A DNA stretch of 64,000 nt from Pseudobdellovibrionaceae bacterium. Its GTDB lineage: Bacteria > Bdellovibrionota > FAC87 > UBA2466 > JACKAF01. The stretch lies in contig JACKAF010000002.1 of the NCBI GenBank assembly GCA_020635235.1, positions 310,001-374,000 of the forward strand, read 5' to 3'. How positions within the stretch are numbered: position 1 is the stretch's first letter; every line of letters starts with the position of its first letter. The notes beneath the pieces were generated by a model that saw only the letters and a list, made by a program, of their open reading frames with translations, was not told the DNA's origin and searched no databases. Below, piece after piece: positions 8,345-16,811 of the stretch. The position numbers and the translations under genes are program-made.

Positions 8345-10012
8345 ATGACAGTGCTGTTCCATTGGCTCTTTTCCTTCAGTAGTTTGCCGTATTGGGCCTT
8401 TGGCGTCCTCAGTCTCCTTTTTGCGAGCCGCCTGACAGCGTTACCGCGGACGCTTCGCCGTCTGGAAGACCGTTTCCAGTCCCGCAGCTTTCTTTGGCTC
8501 TTCTTGCTTAGCTTGGCGCTGCAGGCGTTTTTTTCCTGCGCCCTCCACTGGCCCGAGCCGCGGGTGCATGACGAGTACAGCTACCTTCTTGCGGCAGACA
8601 CATTTTCCAAAGGAAGACTTACAAACCCAAGCCCGGCTCTTTTTGCTCCCTTCGAAAGTTTTCATATTTTTTTGAAACCGACCTACATGTCCAAATACCC
8701 ACCTGCGCAAGGAATGGTGCTGGCATTAGGATCCCTATTGGGTGCGCCCATTGTCGGCGCATGGATTTTAACTGCTTTGGCAACTGCGCTGTTGTTTTGG
8801 GCGCTCGTACCTCTGCTAGGGGGTCGATGGGCGTTTAGGGCAGGGGCGCTTGCCGCAGTCCACCCCTTACTTCTCTCTTGGGGACAGAGCTACTGGGGAG
8901 GCTCAGCGGCCCTCTGTGGGGCGGCGCTTGTTTTTGGAAGTGTCGGGCGTCTTAGAGCCGAATTGAGACCCCGGCATGCGGTTCTTTTTGCTGTCGGATT
9001 AGGCATCCTGGCGAACAGCCGGCCTTACGAGGGCTTGCTCTTCAGCATTCCTGCCTGCCTGTGGTTACTATTTGACGTCGTTAAGAGGGAAAATCTTTGG
9101 CAGACGCTTGGCCTTAAATTTGTACTTCCAACCTCTCTCGTGCTTGCAGTCGTTTTTTCGTGGATGGCCTACTACAACTACCGCCTTACAGGTGACTGGA
9201 AAAAACTTCCTTACCAAGTGCACGCCGAGCAATACAATGCGGTTCCGCAATTTGTTTGGATGGCTCCGATCCCTCCCAAAAAATACGATCGAAAAGATCT
9301 CGAGTCGCTCCATGCAGGCTATGAACGTTGGGAGTACGAAAGCCAACAGTCTCCAGTTAACTTCTTGAAATGGAAAGCGGCCAAGTTTTCCATTCTGTTT
9401 CAGCAGCTGATGCAGCCCCGACTTCTTCTCTTCGGTCTTTTGTTTTCCATGCTCGGAGTCGTATTTACCCTCCGTACGCTTTTTGGAATGAGCGTTTTGT
9501 TCCTAATAGGAATGCTGCCGGTCACCTATTTCAATCTTCACTACTTCGCACCTTTTGTGGTTTTGCTTTTCTCAATGGTGATAGCCGGATTGAAAGACTT
9601 CGTTGAAAGAGAAGGGCGTTTTCAGGGGGCCCGAGAGGTCTTTGTCTCTCTTTCTTTCGTCTGGCTGCTCGGTCCCGGCCTGGTTCTACAAGCCTACTTG
9701 TATGCGTCGGCCGAGAGGCATACGGATCCGCGTTTCTTTTCATGGGAAAAGTTAGAAGCCCCTATCCGCGCGGCAGCGGGCAAGCACATCCTGCTCATGC
9801 CCTGTGAACCAGACAATTGCGCGGTGGTTCACAATGAGGCCGATCTAAGCGCTGCCAGAATCCTTCGGGCGCGGGATCTCGGCGATGTGCAAAACCAAAG
9901 GCTTTTTGATCTATACCCTGATCGCAGCAAGTGGTTACTGGTCCACGAAGGTCCGGGCTATGTTGCAAAAACTCTTGCCACGGCGCGCCCACCTCAAAAT
10001 CCCCGGCTTTAA
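8345..10012 (+). CDS. GT-C type membrane glycosyltransferase (ArnT/PMT-like)
   Basis: About 555 residues with roughly ten transmembrane segments and a soluble C-terminal tail. The first periplasmic loop contains the acidic His-Asp-Glu motif (HDEYSYLLAAD, residues 75-77 onward) typical of GT-C enzymes that use polyprenyl-phosphate sugars. The ATG at 8345 is chosen over an upstream in-frame TTG at 8324 because it removes a poorly conserved leader. The acceptor is unknown. First of three co-directional glycan genes. Confidence 0.8.
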   Translation: MTVLFHWLFSFSSLPYWAFGVLSLLFASRLTALPRTLRRLEDRFQSRSFLWLFLLSLALQAFFSCALHWPEPRVHDEYSYLLAADTFSKGRLTNPSPALFAPFESFHIFLKPTYMSKYPPAQGMVLALGSLLGAPIVGAWILTALATALLFWALVPLLGGRWAFRAGALAAVHPLLLSWGQSYWGGSAALCGAALVFGSVGRLRAELRPRHAVLFAVGLGILANSRPYEGLLFSIPACLWLLFDVVKRENLWQTLGLKFVLPTSLVLAVVFSWMAYYNYRLTGDWKKLPYQVHAEQYNAVPQFVWMAPIPPKKYDRKDLESLHAGYERWEYESQQSPVNFLKWKAAKFSILFQQLMQPRLLLFGLLFSMLGVVFTLRTLFGMSVLFLIGMLPVTYFNLHYFAPFVVLLFSMVIAGLKDFVEREGRFQGAREVFVSLSFVWLLGPGLVLQAYLYASAERHTDPRFFSWEKLEAPIRAAAGKHILLMPCEPDNCAVVHNEADLSAARILRARDLGDVQNQRLFDLYPDRSKWLLVHEGPGYVAKTLATARPPQNPRL

Positions 10013-10048
10013 CCGCCTGACTTAGCCCAATTGGGTTATACTTTTAGG

Positions 10049-10762
10049 ATGGAACTTTCCATTGTGATGCCCGTCTACAACGAGGCGGCCGTACTGGCTT
10101 CTTCACTGGAAGAAGCCCTGGCTACCGTCGCCAAAGCTTCCTACCCTTGTGAGATTCTGCTGGTCGATGACGCCAGCCAGGATCGAAGCTACGAAATTCT
10201 TAAGGAGTACCAGGCCAAGCACCCCGACAAAATCAGAGTGCTCCGGCACTACAACAACCGGGGCATTATGGGAGCGCTCGAAACCTTATTCCGCGAAGCT
10301 CGCGGCAATTACGTGTTTTTCAACTCCAGTGATGGCCAATTTCGTACTGAAGATGTTTTGCGGATGATGGATGTGCGGGACTCTTACGATCTTGTCGTTG
10401 GCCAGCGCCGTGAAAAACTTTATGACGTTAGACGCCATGTTGTAAGCTGGTTCTTCAATTTTCTGCCCAAGGTAATTTTTGGTGTGGAAACCTACGACGC
10501 AGGTTCGGTAAAGCTCTATCACGCGGATGTCTTGAAAATCCCACTCATTAGCGAAAGCCCGTTTCGAGAGGCCGAGCGCATTGTCCGAGCACAAAAGCAG
10601 GGTTTTCGCATCGGTGCGATTCCCGTGCAACATTATCAGCGTCGTGCGGGCCGAGCCACTGGAGCCGACTGGCGGTTACTTACCGAATCCGTCAAAGATC
10701 TTATTAGGTGTTGGGGGAGTATCAACCTTTTCTCCTCCGCGCCCAAACAGATTGCAGGTTAG
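10049..10762 (+). CDS. Family 2 glycosyltransferase
   Basis: About 237 residues, soluble GT-A fold. Motifs: ELSIVMPVYNEAAVL at the N-terminus, LLVDDASQDRSYEIL (about 35), and an SSDGQF segment where the DxD metal site is normally found. The ATG at 10049 gives the classical N-terminus; an upstream in-frame TTG at 10031 only adds six residues. It ends directly against the ATG of the following GT-C gene (TAG then ATG), so the two are co-translated. Probably makes a polyprenyl-linked sugar or extends a glycan. Confidence 0.85.
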   Translation: MELSIVMPVYNEAAVLASSLEEALATVAKASYPCEILLVDDASQDRSYEILKEYQAKHPDKIRVLRHYNNRGIMGALETLFREARGNYVFFNSSDGQFRTEDVLRMMDVRDSYDLVVGQRREKLYDVRRHVVSWFFNFLPKVIFGVETYDAGSVKLYHADVLKIPLISESPFREAERIVRAQKQGFRIGAIPVQHYQRRAGRATGADWRLLTESVKDLIRCWGSINLFSSAPKQIAG

Positions 10763-12358
10763 ATGTTTCAATTCAGCGATACCAACCCAAATCTAAAAAA
10801 AATTGTCCCGTTTTTTTTCGCGCTGCTTGCGCTGGCGGTTCTCGTTACACTTTCTGACTATGGAATTACCTGGGATGAGAAACTCTCCAAGACGAACGGG
10901 TTTTTGACCTTTTTGTGGTATGACAGCCTCGGCAAGGATCGGTCGGCCCTGCACACGATGGATCTTTACCTCTACGGTGCCTTTTTTGACTCTATCAGTT
11001 ATGTGCTCGGTGAGATTCTACCCTTCGGGGCATACGAAACCGGGCATTTTCTCTCCTCTCTATTTGGGATTTTCGGAATCGTTGGTGCCTACCAGCTCGG
11101 TTGTTTATTTGGCGGGCGTAGGGTGGGGCTTCTAAGCTCTGTTGTCTTAACACTTACACCTGCTTACTATGGACATCTTTTCAACAACCCTAAGGATATT
11201 CCGTTTGCCTCTCTGTTCTTGTGGGGGATTTATTTTCTGTTTCGCTACCGCGAGGAATTGCCCATTCCGAAGACAAAGACACTCTTGCTTGCGGCTGCGT
11301 GTACCGGGCTGGCGCTTGGAATTCGGATAGGGGCACTGCTGCTATTTGGCTACTTTGGTATTTTCTGGCTGACATGGCTTTTTGAAAACCACGCTCTGGC
11401 CCGCTTAAAAGTAGACACACAGCGCTTTGCAAAGAATTTCGCGCTCTACTTTGGTGTTGCTTGGTTTGTGATGTTAGTATTTTGGCCTTTCGCTCAGGTG
11501 AAACCGCTTCTGAACCCGCTGCTGGCTCTGGGTGGAAATGTCCAATTCGATTTCAATCCACCTGTGTTGTTTGAGGGGCTTCTGTACTCCGCAAAAGACT
11601 TGCCGTGGAATTACCTCCCTCGCTGGTATTCGATTCGCCTTCCGGAGATATATTTTTTTGGAATGTTGCTCGGGATGGTGCTCTTCGGTCTACGCTACAA
11701 AAGAGATCTTCGCTTGTGGCTACTTGCTTTCTCCGCATTTTTTCCTCCAGTAGTAGCGATGGTTCTAAAATCGACACTCTACGATGGGATGAGACACTTT
11801 TTGTTCACGCTCCCGCCTCTTGCAGTTTTGATTTCCGTACTCTTCGTCAAGGCATACGATCTCCTTTCTGAAACGAAATGGTGCTACGCCGTGTCCGCTG
11901 TAGTGATTGCTTTGCTTAGTGTGACAGCAGTGGATATGGTGCGCCTGCACCCTTATCAATATGTCTACTTCAATAGGATTTTTGCGGGTGGGCTTTCCGG
12001 GGGCGCACAGCAGTATGACATCGACTATTGGGGACATTCGGTGAAAGCAGCGACTCAGTGGACACTGTCCCACTATGCAGGCGCGCCCGAGAAAGTTGAG
12101 GTGGGAACGTGTTCTGACTACTCACAGGTTGAGTACTGGATCGAGAAAGCGGGTCTGGAGAAGCAGTTCACGGCGATTACTCAAAAACCTCATGTGTACT
12201 TTAAGCTAGCGAACAAGGAATGCTACTACAGGGAACCTGGTCGTGTGATTCACAAGATTGAAAGAATGGGAGTAACTCTTTTGGAGGTCCGAGAGCTGCG
12301 TCCTCCGACGATTGGCCTTCAGGAGGCGGCGGACTACAGTCCGGCTTCGAAATCGTAG
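10763..12358 (+). CDS. GT-C type membrane glycosyltransferase
   Basis: 531 residues and about ten membrane spans. The loop after span 1 carries DYGITWDE (Asp32, Asp38/Glu39), the acidic motif of polyprenyl-phosphate-sugar-dependent transferases, and a conserved loop HLFNNPKDIPFA follows at about 137. A soluble C-terminal domain starts at about 400. The gene abuts the GT2 gene upstream with no gap. Its 3' end overlaps the convergent nitrilase-family gene by 25 bases. Confidence 0.82.
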   Translation: MFQFSDTNPNLKKIVPFFFALLALAVLVTLSDYGITWDEKLSKTNGFLTFLWYDSLGKDRSALHTMDLYLYGAFFDSISYVLGEILPFGAYETGHFLSSLFGIFGIVGAYQLGCLFGGRRVGLLSSVVLTLTPAYYGHLFNNPKDIPFASLFLWGIYFLFRYREELPIPKTKTLLLAAACTGLALGIRIGALLLFGYFGIFWLTWLFENHALARLKVDTQRFAKNFALYFGVAWFVMLVFWPFAQVKPLLNPLLALGGNVQFDFNPPVLFEGLLYSAKDLPWNYLPRWYSIRLPEIYFFGMLLGMVLFGLRYKRDLRLWLLAFSAFFPPVVAMVLKSTLYDGMRHFLFTLPPLAVLISVLFVKAYDLLSETKWCYAVSAVVIALLSVTAVDMVRLHPYQYVYFNRIFAGGLSGGAQQYDIDYWGHSVKAATQWTLSHYAGAPEKVEVGTCSDYSQVEYWIEKAGLEKQFTAITQKPHVYFKLANKECYYREPGRVIHKIERMGVTLLEVRELRPPTIGLQEAADYSPASKS

Positions 12359-13188
12359 CCTTCTGCGCGCAAGCGATCCGAGATCTCTGTACCGCGTTCG
12401 TCTCGAACAGGGACGGTAAGATCGGCTAAGATTAGTTGGCTGGAAAACTCATTGAAAGACCCCGAAGCGATCACGCCCGATTTATCTACCGCAAGCGAGC
12501 ACCCCACACTTTTTTTCCCTTCGTAGGGTCCACCGACGATGACACCCACGCTAGTCGTACCGACAATCGCCATATTGTAGAGTGAAGCGAGATGACGGTA
12601 GGGGCGAATCCATTTTTGCCCGTAGGGGTCGTTGTCTTCTGTAACAGAGTAGTCAACGGTCCAGGACGAAGGAGATAGGATCAGCTCCGCTCCCATGCGG
12701 GCCAGAGTGTGTCCGATAGAAAGACCGTCCACGTAATTGTCAGCGCAAATGTTGACACCAACAACCCCAAACGGTGTTTCCAACGTGCTTAGGCTTTGGC
12801 CTGCCTGGTAAAATTCCTTCTCGACTTTAAGAATGTTGATCTTGCGGTAGGTGTGTAGCAAGTTGCCTTTGTTATCGATGAAAACAGCGGTGTTGTAGAC
12901 TTTTCCGCTCGGAGATTTCTCCGTGAGGCCTGCACAGATATAGAGATTGTAGTCTTTTGCGAATTGAGCGAGCAAATCGCTGTAAGGTCCGGGAATGGGT
13001 TGCGCTTCCACCTTTGCCGAAGGGTGGGTCCAAGCCAGATCCATACACTCCGGAAGAAGAAGAATATCGCATTTGGAGGCAGAGGCTTCACGTGCCAATT
13101 CTTCAGCGCGTGCCAAATTTCTTTCAGGCTCGCCGCCTTCAACGAGCAGTTGGCCCATTCCGATACGTATATTGCGTTTGGTGTTCAT
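12334..13188 (-). CDS. Carbon-nitrogen hydrolase (nitrilase superfamily)
   Basis: 284 residues with the complete Glu-Lys-Cys triad: Glu47 (LLLPECMD), Lys116 (YRKINIL) and Cys148 (GVNICADNY). The superfamily hydrolyses amides or nitriles, and some members act as glutaminases feeding ammonia to synthetases. Third gene of a minus-strand operon after the sugar amidotransferase and an SMR-like transporter; only 6 bases separate it from the latter. A role as ammonia donor to the amidotransferase is an inference from this context. Confidence 0.87.
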   Translation of the reverse strand: MNTKRNIRIGMGQLLVEGGEPERNLARAEELAREASASKCDILLLPECMDLAWTHPSAKVEAQPIPGPYSDLLAQFAKDYNLYICAGLTEKSPSGKVYNTAVFIDNKGNLLHTYRKINILKVEKEFYQAGQSLSTLETPFGVVGVNICADNYVDGLSIGHTLARMGAELILSPSSWTVDYSVTEDNDPYGQKWIRPYRHLASLYNMAIVGTTSVGVIVGGPYEGKKSVGCSLAVDKSGVIASGSFNEFSSQLILADLTVPVRDERGTEISDRLRAEGYDFEAGL

Positions 13189-13194
13189 AGAGTT

Positions 13195-13590
13195 CTAGCG
13201 ATTGAATAGATACATTGCGAAAAAAATTAGGCCCGTGCCGATCATTTTGGTCGTTGAGAGTTGTTCCCCTAGGAGACCAACCCCGAAGAGTAGGACAAAG
13301 AGCAGATGGAGGCCGACAAGTACGGGGTAGGCTGAAGAGAGTTCCAAGCGATTCAGGGCTAGAAACCATAGCCCGGGAGCGGCAACAAAGGTGGTGAGGG
13401 CCGTCATGAGTAGCGGCGATTTTATGAAGGTTAACATGTAGGCAAAAAAGCTTCCCCATGAGGAAAGATCCATTTTGCCAAGTTCGTTAAACTTCAGTTT
13501 CACGATGAATGCCGCGTAGGAGTCGCAGAGCGCGGCGGCGAAAACCAGCACCCATGCCGTATAACCTGATTGGAGAACTTGCGTTGCCAT
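13195..13590 (-). CDS. SMR/EamA-type small membrane transporter (ArnE-like)
   Basis: 131 residues with four predicted transmembrane helices. The C-terminal half (SSAYPVLVGLHLLFVLLFG, then GEQLSTTKMIG) matches the SMR/DMT pattern, including the helix-capping Gly-Glu. Small dimeric members export cations or flip polyprenyl-phosphate sugars (ArnE/ArnF). In a glycan block, flippase activity on a lipid-linked sugar is the more likely role, but drug/metabolite export cannot be excluded. Confidence 0.75.
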   Translation of the reverse strand: MATQVLQSGYTAWVLVFAAALCDSYAAFIVKLKFNELGKMDLSSWGSFFAYMLTFIKSPLLMTALTTFVAAPGLWFLALNRLELSSAYPVLVGLHLLFVLLFGVGLLGEQLSTTKMIGTGLIFFAMYLFNR

Positions 13591-13640
13591 CCTAATTACC
13601 GGATCGGCATCTAGTTACCAATCATGAAGGGATTTTCACA

Positions 13641-14834
13641 TTACGCGGCGCTGAAATACTTGTCGTACGTAACCCGCGGCAGAATGCCCGATAGACAGAG
13701 CATCTTGATAGCGGGGCGCGCTAACGCGATGAGCCAGTAGCTGTTCGGGTAGTCCCGGAATGTCTTGGGAGGAAGCTTCAAGTAGGAATCAAATTCTTCG
13801 CGCGTGATCCCGAGTCGCTTTATGCAGAGGTCGATGACCTTGGGGTCCTCAATGACGTAGATGTGTTTCACTTTCTCTAGGGCGTCTTCTCGAGTCATCT
13901 GGCCAGAGCGCACCAGGGCCGAATAGTTAAACAGGCGCCGATCAATATTGAACTTCACCCGGTAGACGTAAAATATAAGGCTTTGGTAGAGGTCGTCGTA
14001 ATAGTGGGCACCCGGGTATTTCCAGTCTAGCTCACTTACGAGAATTTTTTCTGCCTCCGGGCGTACGTAGTTGGTGTAGTAGAGGGGCAGAAAGGTGCGG
14101 ATTCCGCGGAAAACCGTGTAGTAGAGCATGTGCCAGGGGTTCAGATTGAAGCCCGGATCGTTCGGAGACCACCCTCGCAGCTTCACCTTTCCAAACCTTT
14201 TATGGACGGCCTTTAAGTATATTCCGTCGAGGTAGTTCCACGAGAGTGGTGTAATTCCTTCTGTGCGAAAAGACTGCCCGATAAGTACATGCTTGATATT
14301 CTCTTTGGCGGCCACACCGTACAGGGCCGTCGCTATTCCCAAGTCTGTGCCCTCTTCGAGTTCGGGAGTGGAGGCCTTTAGAAATGCCAGTTTCAAATCT
14401 TTGGATTCACGCCAATCGGATGTAATCGTAATCAGTTTTACGCCGAGGCGTTGGGTTGCTTTACGCATGTTTTCCCCAGCCACGGGGTTCCCAAAACCGT
14501 CGTTGAAATGGACTGCGAGCGGGCGTAAGCCCCAAACTTTTTTCGCCAGATAGAGGGCATAGGTGCTGTCGCGTCCGCCGCTGATCCCCACCACGCAATC
14601 GTGTTCTTTTCCTTGCCCGTCTCGCTTAACGCGATCCAGCATCGCTTGGAATTTCGCCTGACCGGCTTCATCCAGTGGGTACTCCTTTTCCATTCTGTCG
14701 TGCAGCTTGCAAAAGTTGCATTCTCCGTTCGCGTCAAAGCGGATTTCCGGAATCGTCGTATCGGAAATGCAACGGATGCAGCGTTTCAACTCTTTCACGG
14801 CTTGAGGGGACTCAGCTAGTTGGGGCAAGGCCAT
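13641..14834 (-). CDS. N-acetyl sugar amidotransferase (WbpG/PseA/LegA family)
   Basis: 397 residues. An N-terminal zinc ribbon (Cys19, Cys22, Cys39, Cys42) precedes a PP-loop ATP pyrophosphatase motif (GISGGRDST, about 83-91). Family members convert a UDP-N-acetyl sugar to an acetamidino sugar in LPS or flagellin glycans, using ammonia from a HisH-type glutaminase with HisF. No hisF/hisH-like genes are adjacent. Instead a nitrilase-superfamily gene follows two genes downstream. First gene of a three-gene operon. Confidence 0.87.
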   Translation of the reverse strand: MALPQLAESPQAVKELKRCIRCISDTTIPEIRFDANGECNFCKLHDRMEKEYPLDEAGQAKFQAMLDRVKRDGQGKEHDCVVGISGGRDSTYALYLAKKVWGLRPLAVHFNDGFGNPVAGENMRKATQRLGVKLITITSDWRESKDLKLAFLKASTPELEEGTDLGIATALYGVAAKENIKHVLIGQSFRTEGITPLSWNYLDGIYLKAVHKRFGKVKLRGWSPNDPGFNLNPWHMLYYTVFRGIRTFLPLYYTNYVRPEAEKILVSELDWKYPGAHYYDDLYQSLIFYVYRVKFNIDRRLFNYSALVRSGQMTREDALEKVKHIYVIEDPKVIDLCIKRLGITREEFDSYLKLPPKTFRDYPNSYWLIALARPAIKMLCLSGILPRVTYDKYFSAA

Positions 14835-14943
14835 ATGGGATACTCACTGGTGAACGGTTGAGAAAAGATGGATTCATTATAGCGCTTTATTTTTCGTCCT
14901 GTCCTTCCGAATAGAGAAGTGTCGCCTTCAAGGAGGAAGCGCA

Positions 14944-15141
14944 ATGTCAACTCTCATCCGTTCGGAAATCCTTAAAATTTCAGTCGCTCTGTTCTTCACT
15001 ACAGAGGCCTTTGGCTATGTGGATCCGGGTTCGGGTCACATGCTGATTCAAGCCCTGGGTGTCGCCTTTTTCGGACTGCTTTTTTATCTCAAACAAATCG
15101 TGGCCTTCGCCAAGCGCGTCGTCAGCCGCGACAAAAAGTAG
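14944..15141 (+). CDS. Small DPGSG-motif membrane protein
   Basis: 65 residues: an N-terminal hydrophobic stretch, the motif YVDPGSGHMLIQ (about 25-36), one clear transmembrane helix and a basic tail (KRVVSRDKK). A strong ribosome-binding site (AAGGAGG, 8 bases before the ATG) supports expression. Similar short proteins with a Y-[IV]-DPG-[ST]-G motif occur next to surface-polysaccharide methyltransferase genes. The gene here lies 15 bases before exactly such a gene. Function unknown. Confidence 0.75.
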   Translation: MSTLIRSEILKISVALFFTTEAFGYVDPGSGHMLIQALGVAFFGLLFYLKQIVAFAKRVVSRDKK

Positions 15142-15156
15142 AGGCACGAAAGGCTC

Positions 15157-16608
15157 ATGGAAGTGGCAAAGACTCAAACCGACGTCCGGTGTCTCTCCTT
15201 GCGAGATCCGGAAGGGCAATTGTTCAACTACGAAGGCCGTTTGCTTCGTTATGTGCACCCCCACGGGGCGGAAGCGCTTAAACGCACGTTAAATTCTCCT
15301 ACCGTCATTGAACGTACCAAGAATGGCTCGTTCATTCCGAGTAGTTATGTCAAAGGAGAAGAAGAGAACGTGCTGCGATCCCAGACGAGTGGGGTCTCGC
15401 TCTCCCCGGACGGTTTGGTGCTCGAACACCCACGTGTCCGTTTCCAGAGCTTCCCTCACGAGTGGTGCCCGGAGATGTTGCTCGCGGCAGGGCGTTTGAC
15501 GCTGGATCTTGCCAAGGAATTAGCAGACGAGGGCCTAGGCCTTAAGGACGCTACCCCTCACAACATCCAATTCGAGGGGCCAAAGCCGGTATTTGTCGAT
15601 GTGCTCAGCGTGGAGCAACGCGCGGATCGCGATCCAACATGGATCCCTTTTGCGCAATTCGTTCGAAATTTCGTGAACCCCCTGCTTGCGAATAAATATT
15701 TTGGATTGTCGCTCGACATGCTTTTTCTAACTCACAGGGATGGTATCGAGCCGGAAATGCTTTACCAGATGGCATCACCCCTGCGGCGCTTTGCTCGTCC
15801 GTTTTTCAGCTTGGTGACCGTACCGACATGGCTTGCGCGAAGAAACAAACGCTATTCCCCAAAGGCCTATGAAGCGCGACTAGTGGATTCGCCGGAGAAG
15901 GCCCGTTTCATTTTTGGTACTTTTATTAAGCATCTGTCGCGCGCGTTGGATGCCGCTGCACCCAAAGCGAGGAAGCACTCCACGTGGTCGGACTACATGG
16001 GAGCGGATCTTCCCTATGCCAAAGAAGAGTTTGCCGAAAAAGAACAGGTTGTCTCCGAGTACCTGCAGGCCTGCCAACCCAAAAGTCTCCTGGATGTGGG
16101 CTGCAACGGCGGCTACTTTAGCAGACTGGCAACGCGGCATGGTGCCTCCGTCGTTGCGATCGACTACGATCCGGCGGTGGTAGGACAGACGTGGAATCTC
16201 GCCCAGCAGGAAAACCTGGATATCCTCCCGCTACGCGTGGACCTCACGCGCCCCACGCCGTCTGTGGGGTGGAAGAACTCGGAGAACTCCAGTTTTCTGA
16301 GCCGATCCGAAGGCAAATTCGACACCGTGATGATGCTGGCCGTTATCCACCACATGATGGTTTCTGAAGGGATTCCTTTATCGGAAATCGTAAGCTTGAT
16401 TGCGCAGCTTGGGCCAAAGTCACTTATCCTCGAGTATGTGGATCCGCAGGACGACACCTTCAAGCAGATCGCGCGCGGACGGGACTCTCTCTATCACTAC
16501 CTGTCACCCGAAAGTTTTGAACGGGCTTTCTCACAACGCTTCGACATTGTGAAAAAGACGCCTCTCAAAAGAAAAACTCGCTGCCTCTATCTGTTAACAT
16601 TGAAATAA
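15157..16608 (+). CDS. Kinase-like / class I SAM methyltransferase fusion
   Basis: 483 residues. The N-terminal half contains LKDATPHNIQF (Asp131, Asn136) followed by VFVDVLS (Asp148), which is the spacing of the catalytic and metal-binding residues in aminoglycoside-phosphotransferase/kinase folds. The C-terminal half is a Rossmann methyltransferase with SAM motif LLDVGCNGGYFS (about 311-322), an acidic motif VAIDYD, and VMMLAVIHHM. The fusion is a recurrent but uncharacterised type in polysaccharide loci (my recollection of the family). Likely substrate is a surface glycan or lipid-linked sugar. Co-transcribed with the DPGSG protein. Confidence 0.8.
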   Translation: MEVAKTQTDVRCLSLRDPEGQLFNYEGRLLRYVHPHGAEALKRTLNSPTVIERTKNGSFIPSSYVKGEEENVLRSQTSGVSLSPDGLVLEHPRVRFQSFPHEWCPEMLLAAGRLTLDLAKELADEGLGLKDATPHNIQFEGPKPVFVDVLSVEQRADRDPTWIPFAQFVRNFVNPLLANKYFGLSLDMLFLTHRDGIEPEMLYQMASPLRRFARPFFSLVTVPTWLARRNKRYSPKAYEARLVDSPEKARFIFGTFIKHLSRALDAAAPKARKHSTWSDYMGADLPYAKEEFAEKEQVVSEYLQACQPKSLLDVGCNGGYFSRLATRHGASVVAIDYDPAVVGQTWNLAQQENLDILPLRVDLTRPTPSVGWKNSENSSFLSRSEGKFDTVMMLAVIHHMMVSEGIPLSEIVSLIAQLGPKSLILEYVDPQDDTFKQIARGRDSLYHYLSPESFERAFSQRFDIVKKTPLKRKTRCLYLLTLK

Positions 16609-16811
16609 AATTTCCCCCTCCCTCTGAAGTTGGCTTCTTGGAATCTGAAGCTAAATTCATGCGTTTATCCGTTTCCTTCTCATCTACATCCGTTAACTAG
16701 TCGTTTGTCGACGCTTTGCACCAATAAAAATTGCTTTTTGGCGCTTGAGTTCTACGTTTATTCGATGTACTCGGTCCTACAGGTGGGAGTTAAGAAAAAT
16801 TAGGGGGTAGT

